This document shows positions 1-6,815 of a stretch of DNA of 12,255 bases, piece by piece. A program made the translations under genes and the position numbers. This DNA is from Moraxellaceae bacterium (GTDB lineage: Bacteria; Pseudomonadota; Gammaproteobacteria; Pseudomonadales; UBA3067). A model generated the notes under the pieces. The model had not been told where the DNA came from. It ran no database searches and saw nothing but the letters and a program-made list of their open reading frames with translations. Location of the stretch: contig NVTH01000048.1 in assembly GCA_002401525.1 (NCBI GenBank), positions 7,126 through 19,380 on the forward strand. Direction: 5' to 3'. Position 1 is the stretch's first letter. Every line of letters begins with the position of its first letter.

Positions 1-56
1 TTCATATAAGGTTCGGAATCCTTTTCAGGATCGTAGCGATAAATGCTAACTTGCAT
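1..56 (-). CDS. sdhB: Succinate dehydrogenase iron-sulfur subunit, N-terminal fragment
   Basis: Only the first 18 codons lie in the window; the gene continues past the left edge. The translation begins MQVSIYRYDPEKDSEPYM, which matches the start of SdhB proteins (S-I-Y-R-Y-x-P motif). SdhB carries the 2Fe-2S, 4Fe-4S and 3Fe-4S clusters that pass electrons from FAD in SdhA to quinone in SdhC/SdhD; none of the cluster cysteines is visible here. The ATG at 54-56 is preceded by GAGG (minus strand, 63-66) at six bases, which supports this start over the out-of-frame ATG at 58-60. It is the last visible gene of sdhCDAB, 71 bases after sdhA. Identity rests on the short N-terminus plus the operon position, which together are strong. 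Confidence 0.9.
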   Translation of the reverse strand, partial: MQVSIYRYDPEKDSEPYM

Positions 57-127
57 ACATAGCCTCGTAATTCGATCTTGCCTTAGGCCCCCCAACCAAT
101 GTCAATTAAGGGGCAACTCTTGTTGGC
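57..127 (-). other. sdhA-sdhB intergenic spacer with competing weak hairpins
   Basis: This 71-base gap is larger than the other gaps in the operon. In the transcript sense it can fold two ways: GCCCC (110-114) with GGGGC (87-91), or TTGCC/TTA with TAAGGCAA around a CC bulge. There is no T-tract, so it does not look like an intrinsic terminator. It could tune sdhB translation or mRNA processing, but this is inference. Confidence 0.3.
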
Positions 128-1900
128 TTAATAAGTTCGTGCTTTCGGTTGGAAAGTAGGCACTTGTTTGGGCGAAAAATTCACATCCCGCTTGGATAAT
201 TGTTTGTTCGTTGGGTCGTAAAAAGAGTGCACCAACCAATTCTCATCATCCCTATCAGGGAAGTCATAACGAGAATGGGCGCCGCGACTTTCTTTACGTA
301 CTTCCGCAGAAATTGCCGTGGCTTCGGCTACTTCCAACAAATTATCCAGCTCTAGGGCTTCGATTCTCGCAGTATTAAAGGTGCTGCTTTTATCGGCCAT
401 GTAGCCTTTGCCGATACGCTCTCTCAATTCTGCAAGCTTAGCAACCCCTTCAAGCATAAGGTCGCCTTTGCGGAACACACCAAAGTGATTCTGCATGATC
501 TGCTGCAAATCTTTTCGAAGTACAGCCACATCTTCTCCGCTAGAGGAAGACTCCCAACGATCCATGCGGCTTTCGGCGCGTTCGAAATCAGACTCGCTAA
601 CATCACGCAACTCCATTCCGTCACGAAGTGATTTTTCGATGTGCATTCCTGCAGCACGACCAAATACCACTAAATCAAGCAGAGAATTTCCACCCAAGCG
701 ATTGGCACCATGTACAGAGACGCAGGCCACTTCTCCAACTGCGTATAAACCGGGCACGATTTGTTCCTTACCCTGACTATCACGCCTCAACGCTTGGCCA
801 TTAATGTTGGTAGGAATTCCGCCCATCATGTAATGACAAGTAGGCACTACTGGAATGGGGTCATAAACCGGGTCAACCGCAGCAAATGTTTTAGAAAGCT
901 CACAAATGCCGGGCAGTTTTGAATGCAATACATCTTCGCCAAGGTGATCCAATTTCAGGAATACATGATCCCCTTCGGGGCCCGCACCCTTACCGTCGAG
1001 AATCTCCATCATTATGGAACGAGCTACTACGTCGCGGCTGGCTAGATCTTTGGCATTAGGAGCATAGCGTTCCATAAAACGCTCACCATCCTTATTAATC
1101 AGATAGCCTCCTTCGCCCCGACAACCTTCGGTCACCAAAACACCCGCACCCGCTATGCCGGTGGGATGAAATTGCCACATTTCCATGTCTTGCGCAGGCA
1201 GACCAGCTCTTAAAGCCATGCCCACACCGTCGCCAGTATTAATTAGTGCATTGGTGGTAGACGAATAAATCCGACCAGAACCGCCAGTGGCAAAAACAGT
1301 CGCTTTCGATTTAAAGGCAACCACTTCGCCGGTTTCAATGCACATTGCCATAACGCCGCATACCGCACCGTCTTGGTTAGTGATCATCTCAAACGCATAC
1401 CACTCATTGAAAAAGACAGTGTCATTTTTTACGTTCTGCTGATAAAGCGTATGTAAAAGTGCATGACCTGTTCGGTCAGCCGCTGCGCAAGTTCGCGCTG
1501 CCTGACCACCTTCACCAAAATTCTTCGATTGCCCACCAAACGGTCGTTGATAAATACGACCTGCTTCGGTCCGTGAGAATGGCAAACCCATGTGTTCTAA
1601 TTCGTACACCACTTCGGGCCCTACATTACACATGTACTCAATGGCATCTTGATCGCCAATGTAATCCGATCCCTTTACGGTATCGTACATATGCCAACGC
1701 CAATCATCCTCTGGGTCATCACTCGCAATGGCACAGGTAATCCCCCCTTGCGCCGAAACAGTGTGAGACCGAGTAGGAAATACTTTTGAAATAAGTGCCG
1801 TTTTTTGGCCAGATTGAGAAAGCTGCAAAGCCGCTCGTAATCCTGCCCCACCACCACCGACAATAACTGCGTCGTAACTGACCGTTTTAATTCCAGCCAT
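128..1900 (-). CDS. sdhA: Succinate dehydrogenase flavoprotein subunit
   Basis: This 590-residue protein oxidises succinate to fumarate on the cytoplasmic face of the inner membrane and feeds electrons to SdhB. The Rossmann FAD motif GGGGAG lies at residues 15-20. The histidine that would bind FAD covalently is H46 in [10 protein letters not shown]. Expected substrate and catalytic residues are present: H245 in [11 protein letters not shown]289 in ASRD, H356 in HYMMGG and R401 in [11 protein letters not shown]. Length matches the bacterial SdhA family (E. coli about 588). The ATG is three bases downstream of the sdhD stop, so the two are tightly coupled. No truncation or missing active-site residue is seen. 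Fumarate reductase flavoprotein is the close alternative, but the sdhCD neighbours with matching heme and quinone residues favour SdhA. Confidence 0.98.
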   Translation of the reverse strand: MAGIKTVSYDAVIVGGGGAGLRAALQLSQSGQKTALISKVFPTRSHTVSAQGGITCAIASDDPEDDWRWHMYDTVKGSDYIGDQDAIEYMCNVGPEVVYELEHMGLPFSRTEAGRIYQRPFGGQSKNFGEGGQAARTCAAADRTGHALLHTLYQQNVKNDTVFFNEWYAFEMITNQDGAVCGVMAMCIETGEVVAFKSKATVFATGGSGRIYSSTTNALINTGDGVGMALRAGLPAQDMEMWQFHPTGIAGAGVLVTEGCRGEGGYLINKDGERFMERYAPNAKDLASRDVVARSIMMEILDGKGAGPEGDHVFLKLDHLGEDVLHSKLPGICELSKTFAAVDPVYDPIPVVPTCHYMMGGIPTNINGQALRRDSQGKEQIVPGLYAVGEVACVSVHGANRLGGNSLLDLVVFGRAAGMHIEKSLRDGMELRDVSESDFERAESRMDRWESSSSGEDVAVLRKDLQQIMQNHFGVFRKGDLMLEGVAKLAELRERIGKGYMADKSSTFNTARIEALELDNLLEVAEATAISAEVRKESRGAHSRYDFPDRDDENWLVHSFYDPTNKQLSKRDVNFSPKQVPTFQPKARTY

Positions 1901-1903
1901 CGA

Positions 1904-2257
1904 CTAAAACCCCCATAAAATCTGCACGCCCCAAACGAAATAGACAACAAGTGCTAATCCGCAGGCTGCTTGAAAAAGAAATCGTATTCCAGTGGGCTTA
2001 AAATAATCCGTTGAAATGGTCCATAACCCCACCCAGGCATGCCCGCCAATGGCTAAGAATGAAATCAAACTGGCGATTCGCACTGCCGAATTGCCCATAA
2101 AGGAACGCCACTCTTCATACGTTAGCTGAGGGTGGCAAACAAAAAAGCCCATCATCATTAAAAAGTACGCACCCAACATCACCGCAGTGACGCGTTGCAT
2201 CATCCAATCGGAAAGGCCGCTTCGACCTAAATTGGTTACATTGGTAACCATAACCAT
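1904..2257 (-). CDS. sdhD: Succinate dehydrogenase membrane anchor subunit
   Basis: This 117-residue integral membrane protein forms, with SdhC, the heme b- and quinone-binding anchor of the complex. Three hydrophobic segments are visible at about residues 23-41, 61-79 and 93-114. H73 in GHAWVGLW corresponds to the E. coli heme ligand H71, and D84-Y85 in STDYFKP corresponds to the quinone-site pair D82-Y83 with identical spacing. The coding region overlaps the end of sdhC by 22 bases if it starts at ATG 2257; a second ATG six bases further in (codon 3) would give a 16-base overlap. Upstream is a G-rich run (GCGGGGGC) rather than a classical AGGAGG, so translation is probably coupled to sdhC. 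Confidence 0.96.
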   Translation of the reverse strand: MVMVTNVTNLGRSGLSDWMMQRVTAVMLGAYFLMMMGFFVCHPQLTYEEWRSFMGNSAVRIASLISFLAIGGHAWVGLWTISTDYFKPTGIRFLFQAACGLALVVYFVWGVQILWGF

Positions 2258-2631
2258 GCCCCCGCAATTAATATCAGCAATCCAGACAACACCAACGTGA
2301 TTCCAGCGCCACGACGTGCGCCTTCTAAGGTCTCACCAATTCCTGCATCCATAAGTAGATGCTTTATTCCTGCAATCAGGTGAAAAATCAATCCAGCTAA
2401 TATCGCGAAGAGGACAAACTTTACTAGAAAGCCACTCAACACATTTTGCAACTCTCCAAACGATTCCTCGCTCATCAATGATTGATCAAGCACCCACAAC
2501 AAGATTGGTAACGCTAAAAATATAGCGAACCCTGACACTCGATGTAAGATTGAAGCAAAACCTGGGAGAGGCAGTTTAATAGTGGTTAAGTCAAGATTAA
2601 CGGGTCTTTTATCTTCCACAGTTAAAACCAT
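2236..2631 (-). CDS. sdhC: Succinate dehydrogenase cytochrome b556 subunit
   Basis: This 131-residue anchor subunit opens the sdhCDAB operon. The N-terminus (K-R-P-V-N-L-D-L, residues 8-15) and ASILHRVSG are family hallmarks. S27 and R31, which line the quinone site in E. coli SdhC, fall at the same residue numbers here, and the heme ligand H84 is also at the identical position in FHLIAGIKH. Three membrane segments are seen at about residues 33-48, 67-90 and 109-129. The ATG at 2631 follows GGGGA (2641-2645, minus strand) at nine bases. The gene is divergent from gltA across a spacer of about 400 bases, an arrangement common in gammaproteobacteria, which suggests joint control of two TCA-cycle units. 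Confidence 0.97.
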   Translation of the reverse strand: MVLTVEDKRPVNLDLTTIKLPLPGFASILHRVSGFAIFLALPILLWVLDQSLMSEESFGELQNVLSGFLVKFVLFAILAGLIFHLIAGIKHLLMDAGIGETLEGARRGAGITLVLSGLLILIAGAWLWLPM

Positions 2632-2815
2632 TTATTGTGGTCCCCAGAGACAGGCAAAGGGAACAGGTAAGTAAGTGCGCGACGCACTAAATTAAAGCGC
2701 GATCCACGATAAACCAAATGAAATTCTCTTAGTCATTAATTTACATAGAAGCATAGCGCAGGCGAGTTTTTGATCCAGAGCAGGTTTTCGTCAACCTCCA
2801 ACCCACTGGACGCGA

Positions 2816-2844
2816 AGTATAGTATTGTGCCATGGGAATTACAA
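2816..2844 (-). promoter_or_regulatory. Candidate sigma70 promoter for sdhCDAB
   Basis: On the minus strand, TTGTAA (2839-2844) and TATACT (2816-2821) are separated by exactly 17 bases, matching the -35 consensus at 4/6 and the -10 at 5/6. The predicted start near 2809 would give a leader of about 178 bases before sdhC. This is a sequence match only. Confidence 0.5.
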
Positions 2845-2954
2845 TTAGAGTGCCAGCAAAATGCTGATACGCAAGAATATTTATACAATTATAATGAAAG
2901 TTTGTGCAAGCCAGACTCGTGCAGCTAAAATTGTGGGGAAACATCCCCCACCCA

Positions 2955-2983
2955 TTGACAAATAGAATTGAAATCTATAGGTT
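2955..2983 (+). promoter_or_regulatory. Candidate sigma70 promoter for gltA
   Basis: A perfect TTGACA (2955-2960) is followed by TATAGG (2976-2981, 15-base spacer) or TAGGTT (2978-2983, 17-base spacer). The predicted start near 2990 lies about 45 bases ahead of the gltA ATG. A second possible -10, TATAAT at 2890-2895, lacks a good -35. Confidence 0.5.
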
Positions 2984-3024
2984 TGGCCCGTTTCCATTTA
3001 GCCGTACACGTTCGAAATCCGAAC

Positions 3025-3030
3025 AGGAGA
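3025..3030 (+). promoter_or_regulatory. Ribosome binding site fixing the gltA start
   Basis: AGGAGA sits five bases ahead of the ATG at 3036. It decides the start in favour of 3036 over the in-frame ATG at 2904, which would add 44 residues with no family similarity. Confidence 0.85.
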
Positions 3031-3035
3031 GAATA

Positions 3036-4328
3036 ATGACTGAGAAAAAAGCTCAGTTAACTGTTGAGTCCAAAGGTCTTGACATAGAACTACCCATATA
3101 CTCTGGCACCCTCGGGCCAGACGTTATTGACGTTCGAGCCTTAACGGCGAACGGCATCTTCACCTACGATCCAGGCTTTGTTTCCACGGCTGCGTGCGAA
3201 TCAAAAATCACCTTTATTGACGGCGAAAAAGGAATACTTTTACACCGGGGCTACCCCATCGGGGAGCTGGCAGAAAATTCTGACTATTTAGAAGTATGCT
3301 ACTTGCTCATGTACGGGGAACTTCCCAGCGCGGAACAAAAAGAAGATTTCGTGAGCACGGTAAGCAACCACACCATGGTGCATGAATCCATCAGCTCTTT
3401 CTACAAAGGCTTCCGCCCAGACGCTCACCCCATGGCCATTATGTGCGGCGTGGTAGGGGCGCTGTCTTCGTTCTACCATGACTCACTTGATATCAACGAT
3501 GAAAAGCATCGCGAAATTGCTGCATTCCGCCTAATCGCAAAAATGCCAACCCTCGCGGCGATGTGCTACAAGTACACCATTGGCCAACCTTTCATGTACC
3601 CTAGGAATGACCTCAGCTATTCTGAAAACTTCCTTCACATGATGTTTGGCGTACCTTGCGAAGAAAGCGTAATCAGCCCCACTATCGCTCGCGCCATGGA
3701 TAGAATTTTTATCCTCCACGCCGACCACGAACAAAATGCCAGCACTAGCACGGTTCGACTTGCAGGTTCTTCTGGCGCAAACCCATTTGCGTGTATCGCT
3801 GCCGGAATTGCAGCACTTTGGGGCCCAGCCCACGGTGGCGCCAACGAAGCAGTACTAGACATGCTGGAAGAAATTGGCGACGTCTCTAACGTTGGCAAAT
3901 TTATCGACAAAGCGAAAGACAAAAACGACCCATTCCGCCTTATGGGATTTGGTCATCGGGTCTACAAAAACTTTGATCCTCGCGCCACCGTTATGCGCGA
4001 TTCGTGTCATGAAGTGCTAGCAGAATTAGGCATCGAAAATGACCCACAATTTAAGTTGGCGCTGAAGCTAGAAAAAATTGCCCTGGAAGACGAGTACTTC
4101 ATTGATCGCAAACTTTTCCCCAATGTAGACTTCTATTCAGGCATCATTTTAAAAGCCATCGGCATCCCCACCAACATGTTCACGGTCATTTTCGCACTGT
4201 CGCGAACGGTCGGTTGGATTTCTCACTGGCATGAAATGATCTCTGGCCCCTACCGTATTGGGCGACCCAGACAACTTTATACCGGCGAACCAGAACGCCC
4301 CTATGTACCGCTTAACAAGCGTAAATAG
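3036..4328 (+). CDS. gltA: Citrate synthase (type II, hexameric family)
   Basis: This 430-residue enzyme condenses acetyl-CoA with oxaloacetate to form citrate, the entry step of the TCA cycle. The catalytic triad is visible: H266 in GPAHGGAN, H307 in the signature [14 protein letters not shown], and D365 in FPNVDFYSG. The block [14 protein letters not shown] (residues 228-241) and [19 protein letters not shown] are near-identical to enterobacterial GltA. Length is close to E. coli GltA (427), including the N-terminal extra domain (about residues 1-60) associated with the NADH-inhibited hexameric form; NADH inhibition here is inferred from that similarity. The start at 3036 is chosen for its AGGAGA site and for alignment with family N-termini. 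The gene is divergent from sdhCDAB and ends in its own terminator. Confidence 0.98.
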   Translation: MTEKKAQLTVESKGLDIELPIYSGTLGPDVIDVRALTANGIFTYDPGFVSTAACESKITFIDGEKGILLHRGYPIGELAENSDYLEVCYLLMYGELPSAEQKEDFVSTVSNHTMVHESISSFYKGFRPDAHPMAIMCGVVGALSSFYHDSLDINDEKHREIAAFRLIAKMPTLAAMCYKYTIGQPFMYPRNDLSYSENFLHMMFGVPCEESVISPTIARAMDRIFILHADHEQNASTSTVRLAGSSGANPFACIAAGIAALWGPAHGGANEAVLDMLEEIGDVSNVGKFIDKAKDKNDPFRLMGFGHRVYKNFDPRATVMRDSCHEVLAELGIENDPQFKLALKLEKIALEDEYFIDRKLFPNVDFYSGIILKAIGIPTNMFTVIFALSRTVGWISHWHEMISGPYRIGRPRQLYTGEPERPYVPLNKRK

Positions 4329-4333
4329 AAAAT

Positions 4334-4361
4334 AAAAGGTCGTGTAAACGGCCTTTTTTTT
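4334..4361 (+). terminator. Intrinsic terminator of gltA
   Basis: A stem AAAAGGTCGT (4334-4343) with ACGGCCTTTT (4348-4357), containing one G-U pair and a GTAA loop, runs into eight T residues (4354-4361). It begins five bases after the gltA stop codon and is a textbook rho-independent terminator. Confidence 0.92.
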
Positions 4362-4447
4362 CGCCCAATATTAACCACCGCAAACTAATTGGAATAAACA
4401 AGCAACCCAATGAATACCTGAAATAAAGACTGCCAATAAAATTTTAC

Positions 4448-4462
4448 CGGCAATATTTGCCG
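4448..4462. promoter_or_regulatory. Short perfect inverted repeat upstream of the 81-residue gene
   Basis: CGGCAA (4448-4453) and TTGCCG (4457-4462) are perfect inverted arms around TAT. There is no T-tract following, so it is not a plus-strand terminator. It lies about 137 bases ahead of the start at 4599 and could be a protein-binding site. The function is unknown. Confidence 0.35.
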
Positions 4463-4598
4463 CCTCCAGCACAGCTAAATCTTGGGGTAATGCTATCCTT
4501 TTATGGTGCAGGAGAAATTTTAAAGGACATACATTCCCTTTTGCAGGTCGAAAGCTATCGGCAAAACAAAGCAGAGGGAATATTTCAGGTTGTGAAAC

Positions 4599-4844
4599 AT
4601 GACTATTCTAAATTGGCTCAAAACCCATCAACATAAACTATCCCCTAGCGCTCAAGATCCACAGTACCTCGCCCCTTCAGACATCGTTACAGCCAAAGCC
4701 GTTAAATTTAAACTCAATGTAGTCAAAAACATCTGGATAGGGGCCGGCCTCTCGATGATTGCGGTCCCTCTAATTCAATGGATATTACCGGTATCAATGC
4801 TGGCCACTTTTTTATCGTTTATGATTTTAGATGAAACCCCCTAA
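4599..4844 (+). CDS. Small hypothetical membrane protein
   Basis: I do not recognise this 81-residue protein. It has a polar N-terminal half (residues 1-42, with several Lys, His and Gln) and a strongly hydrophobic C-terminal stretch from about residue 45 to 77 (for example IWIGAGLSMIAVPLIQWIL), long enough for one long or two short membrane helices, and it ends in DETP. No signal cleavage site or metal motif is seen. The ATG at 4599 follows AGGT (4587-4590) at eight bases, a modest ribosome binding site. It stands alone between the gltA terminator and the Crp-type regulator. The clear split into a polar part and a membrane part makes a real gene more likely than not, but no homology supports it. 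Confidence 0.5.
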   Translation: MTILNWLKTHQHKLSPSAQDPQYLAPSDIVTAKAVKFKLNVVKNIWIGAGLSMIAVPLIQWILPVSMLATFLSFMILDETP

Positions 4845-4956
4845 GCTCATAAAATAAAAATGGCCTGCGGGTAGACGTAAAACCGCTCACACCTATTTAC
4901 AACGAACATCGCCCTACCCCAAATAAAAGCACCCACTTATCACAATAATATCTTTC

Positions 4957-4978
4957 AACTAGGTTTTAAAACCTAGTT
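4957..4978. promoter_or_regulatory. Perfect 22-bp palindrome, candidate operator
   Basis: The left arm AACTAGGTTTT is followed directly by its exact reverse complement, giving 11 bp per arm with no loop. That favours a dimeric protein-binding site over an RNA hairpin. It lies just upstream of TATACT (4987-4992), where it would overlap the -35 position of a promoter for the regulator gene. It does not resemble the TGTGA/TCACA Crp site. Which regulator binds is unknown. Confidence 0.6.
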
Positions 4979-4992
4979 AAGCAGCATATACT
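4964..4992 (+). promoter_or_regulatory. Possible promoter overlapped by the palindrome
   Basis: TATACT (4987-4992, 5/6 match) has a poor -35, TTTTAA (4964-4969), at 17 bases, lying within the palindrome. A weak -35 covered by an operator suggests a promoter needing an activator or blocked by a repressor. A second TATACT at 5022-5027 also lacks a good -35. Confidence 0.3.
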
Positions 4993-5153
4993 TGCCGCAC
5001 AATAACTGGGCCCTCCATCCATATACTGCACAGTAGGGACTTATTTAAGGTGCACCAGGATTTCGCACCGAATTAGCGCGTAAGGCTGCGGCATCGATAA
5101 TTGGCAAACCGAAAATATATCTCGCACGCCAGCGGTGACACCATCTAATAATT

Positions 5154-5159
5154 AAGGGG
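5154..5159 (+). promoter_or_regulatory. Ribosome binding site supporting a TTG start
   Basis: AAGGGG lies seven bases ahead of the TTG at 5167. It is the reason to accept the non-ATG start, which also gives the expected short N-terminus of a Crp-type protein. Confidence 0.75.
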
Positions 5160-5166
5160 CAAAAAA

Positions 5167-5829
5167 TTGAACAACCTCAAGAACGTTGCTATTTTTTCTG
5201 GTTTAAATAACCAGCAACTCTTAGAAGTTAAAAAGCATTGCTCAATTAGGCCTTATCCGAAAAACACCGTCGTTATCTATGAAGGCGATGACACTGACTC
5301 TCTCTACATCATCGACTCAGGCAAAGTGAACGTTTTCCTGAGCGATAAATCTGGCAAAGAAGTCATTATAAATACCCAAGGCCCCGGAGAATATTTCGGC
5401 GAATTATCAGTTTTAACAGGACATAATCGTTCTGCATCCGTCATTACTAAAGAAAAGTGCCTATTTACCGTTATCTACCGCCAAGGCTTTAAAACACTGC
5501 TAGAAGACAATCCCAACATTGCCTACAACATAATGCAAAATCTTGCCATTCGCGTTCAGGAATTAACAGGTAATGTGAAAAGCCTTGCCTTACAAGACGT
5601 CTACGGCCGAGTGGTGAAAGTCCTCATGAGTCTATCTGAACCTATAGAGTCAAGCGAAGCAAACAAAAGGCTCATTAATCAAAAACTGACGCAACAGGAA
5701 ATTGCTAATCGAGTAGGCTCCTCCAGGGAAATGGTGGCTCGAATTTTAAAAGCGCTCACCGTAGGGGGCTACATTAGTCACGAAAAAGAAAAAATAGTCA
5801 TTAATAACAAACTGCCCGAACACTACTAA
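5167..5829 (+). CDS. Crp/Fnr-family transcriptional regulator
   Basis: This 220-residue protein has an N-terminal cyclic-nucleotide-binding beta-roll (about residues 5-120), a dimerisation helix (about 117-142) and a C-terminal winged helix-turn-helix (about 146-212). The phosphate-binding cassette is intact: G78-E79-L80 and R88-S89 correspond to E. coli CRP G71-E72-L73 and R82-S83. In the dimer helix the adenine-contacting T127-S128 of CRP aligns with L134-T135, so the ligand may differ from or bind less tightly than cAMP. The recognition helix SSREMVARIL keeps R187, E188 and R192, equal to R180, E181 and R185 of CRP, so a TGTGA-like target is expected. It lacks the Fnr cysteine cluster (only C25 and C98). 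The start codon is TTG. It is monocistronic and may be autoregulated or controlled through the upstream palindrome. Confidence 0.9.
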   Translation: MNNLKNVAIFSGLNNQQLLEVKKHCSIRPYPKNTVVIYEGDDTDSLYIIDSGKVNVFLSDKSGKEVIINTQGPGEYFGELSVLTGHNRSASVITKEKCLFTVIYRQGFKTLLEDNPNIAYNIMQNLAIRVQELTGNVKSLALQDVYGRVVKVLMSLSEPIESSEANKRLINQKLTQQEIANRVGSSREMVARILKALTVGGYISHEKEKIVINNKLPEHY

Positions 5830-6137
5830 ACCGAACCAGAACCCACTGAGCCAACACCCACTGAGGCTATCAGCAGAAGAAGCACCAAATCATCTGCGCC
5901 TCAGCGGCCACTCCCTAGCCCCCTCAAACAAACCATCAACTCCAATTACTCAATAATCGCTCCCATTCAGGTGCATTAACGCCTTGCAAGATCTGCCACC
6001 TCTACCTCACGCTCAAATACCTCAAAAATTACATTTATACACTTGGCCTTACAAAAAATTCATCACGACAAAATTCTGAACTTAAACTAAAGCCCCTTCG
6101 CCCTATTATTCGTATTGACATAATTCTGTTAGATCAC

Positions 6138-6153
6138 TGTGGTTTTTAGCACA
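6138..6153. promoter_or_regulatory. Crp-like inverted repeat
   Basis: TGTGG-N6-GCACA matches the Crp consensus TGTGA-N6-TCACA at the four outer positions of each half site, with the fifth position differing in both. It lies 17 bases after a perfect TTGACA (6115-6120), where a -10 would be. A Crp-type regulator is encoded about 310 bases upstream, so autoregulation from downstream or control of an unrecognised transcript is conceivable. Confidence 0.35.
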
Positions 6154-6273
6154 CTGAAAACCATTAAAAAATTTATAACCGCACCGAATTAAAACAGAAA
6201 TTGCCGGCATATCATGGCGTAAAAATGCGACGCGAAGTCACCTGAAACAAATCATCCCTTAGCAAGAGAACCC

Positions 6274-6327
6274 GTCGTTCTATAAAAATTAGCTAGCAAG
6301 TTAAGCAGATAGTTAGCTAGAAACGAC
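6274..6327 (+). other. Compound stem-loop, possible structured RNA
   Basis: An outer stem GTCGTT (6274-6279) with AACGAC (6322-6327) encloses an inner nine-pair stem, TTAGCTAGC (6289-6297) with GTTAGCTAG (6312-6320), including two G-U pairs and a 14-base loop. The asymmetric internal loop is nine bases on the 5' side and one on the 3' side. A second AACGAC copy at 6339-6344 could compete for the outer stem. No T-tract terminator follows directly. Confidence 0.3.
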
Positions 6328-6638
6328 ACACACACAAAAACGACATTTATTCGTCCAACAAAAAACCCCACTTAACCCATCGATTTTTTTATTGCACTGC
6401 TTGATTTAGCACTCATACCCAGGGCCACCTCCAAAAACAATCGCTCCTACCTAAAGACTCACTGCTTATAAAAAACTTACCATTAGCCCACCAAGTTATA
6501 AGGCTCCCCCACTCCAATTTCCCGCCATTCAGATTAAATTTCAGATCAATTCATTCGATACCGCCAAATATAATTCATTACACAAACTACAATTAGTAAC
6601 ATTTTCAATATCTCAATAGACTTACTTTGTTAACTGCA

Positions 6639-6666
6639 TTGCAAATAAATAATAATTCCGTACTAT
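6639..6666 (+). promoter_or_regulatory. Candidate promoter for the 6816 gene
   Basis: TTGCAA (6639-6644) and TACTAT (6661-6666) are separated by 16 bases; each matches the sigma70 consensus at 4/6. The predicted start near 6673 gives a leader of about 140 bases that contains the stem-loop at 6765-6790. Confidence 0.35.
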
Positions 6667-6764
6667 AGATCTTGTAACCGACCTAACGGACCTATCAAGC
6701 AGAAAGTAAAAAGTAGACAGTAGATAGATAACAGACATCCAATTTCAGGTTTATTTGAATAGTA

Positions 6765-6790
6765 TTTTCGGAGCCATTAGCCTCCGAAAA
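6765..6790 (+). promoter_or_regulatory. Perfect stem-loop in the leader of the 6816 gene
   Basis: TTTTCGGAG (6765-6773) and CTCCGAAAA (6782-6790) form a perfect nine-pair stem with an eight-base loop, ending 25 bases before the ATG. It is followed by an A-rich single-stranded stretch and a weak AAGAG ribosome binding site (6804-6808). The lack of a T-tract argues against termination; RNA stability or translational control is more likely. Confidence 0.5.
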
Positions 6791-6815
6791 CCAAAACAAA
6801 AACAAGAGTTCACCC

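Larger units (their letters stand above)
2632..3035. other. Divergent sdhC-gltA regulatory spacer
   Basis: This 404-base noncoding region separates the divergent sdhCDAB and gltA units. It is AT-rich around 2870-2900, where ATTATAAT (2888-2895) presents a perfect -10 hexamer on both strands. It also contains the individual promoter candidates listed separately. The gltA reading frame stays open upstream to 2904, but that part lacks a ribosome binding site and family similarity, so I treat it as leader. No RNA gene was recognised. Confidence 0.7.
4845..5166. other. Noncoding leader region of the Crp-type regulator
   Basis: This 322-base region has no supported gene. It contains the perfect palindrome at 4957-4978, two TATACT hexamers (4987-4992 and 5022-5027), a weak GGTGC/GCACC inverted repeat (5049-5069), and the ribosome binding site of the regulator gene at its end. 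No terminator for the 4599-4844 gene was recognised. Confidence 0.6.
5830..6815. other. Long AT-rich stretch without recognised genes
   Basis: About 986 bases carry no coding region I can support on either strand. Near its start CCCACTGAG occurs twice, and CTGAGGC (5861-5867) pairs with GCCTCAG (5898-5904) over a 30-base loop without a T-tract. Further in are a perfect TTGACA (6115-6120), a Crp-like inverted repeat (6138-6153), a compound stem-loop (6274-6327) and a run of seven T residues (6384-6390) without a stem. The last 150 bases hold the promoter and leader of the 6816 gene. It could be decayed sequence or host an unrecognised small RNA. Confidence 0.6.

Noticed and set aside
495..776. 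Plus-strand open frame inside sdhA
   Set aside because: It is a shadow of a fully conserved flavoprotein gene.
2904..3035. Upstream in-frame extension of gltA from an ATG at 2904
   Set aside because: The extra 44 residues match no citrate synthase N-terminus, the region holds promoter-like elements, and AGGAGA points to the ATG at 3036.
4957..4978. Palindrome as a terminator of the 81-residue gene
   Set aside because: It has no loop and no T-tract, and lies more than 110 bases after the stop codon.
6384..6390. T-run as an intrinsic terminator
   Set aside because: No stem precedes the run of T residues; the preceding A-rich and C-rich bases do not pair into a stable hairpin.
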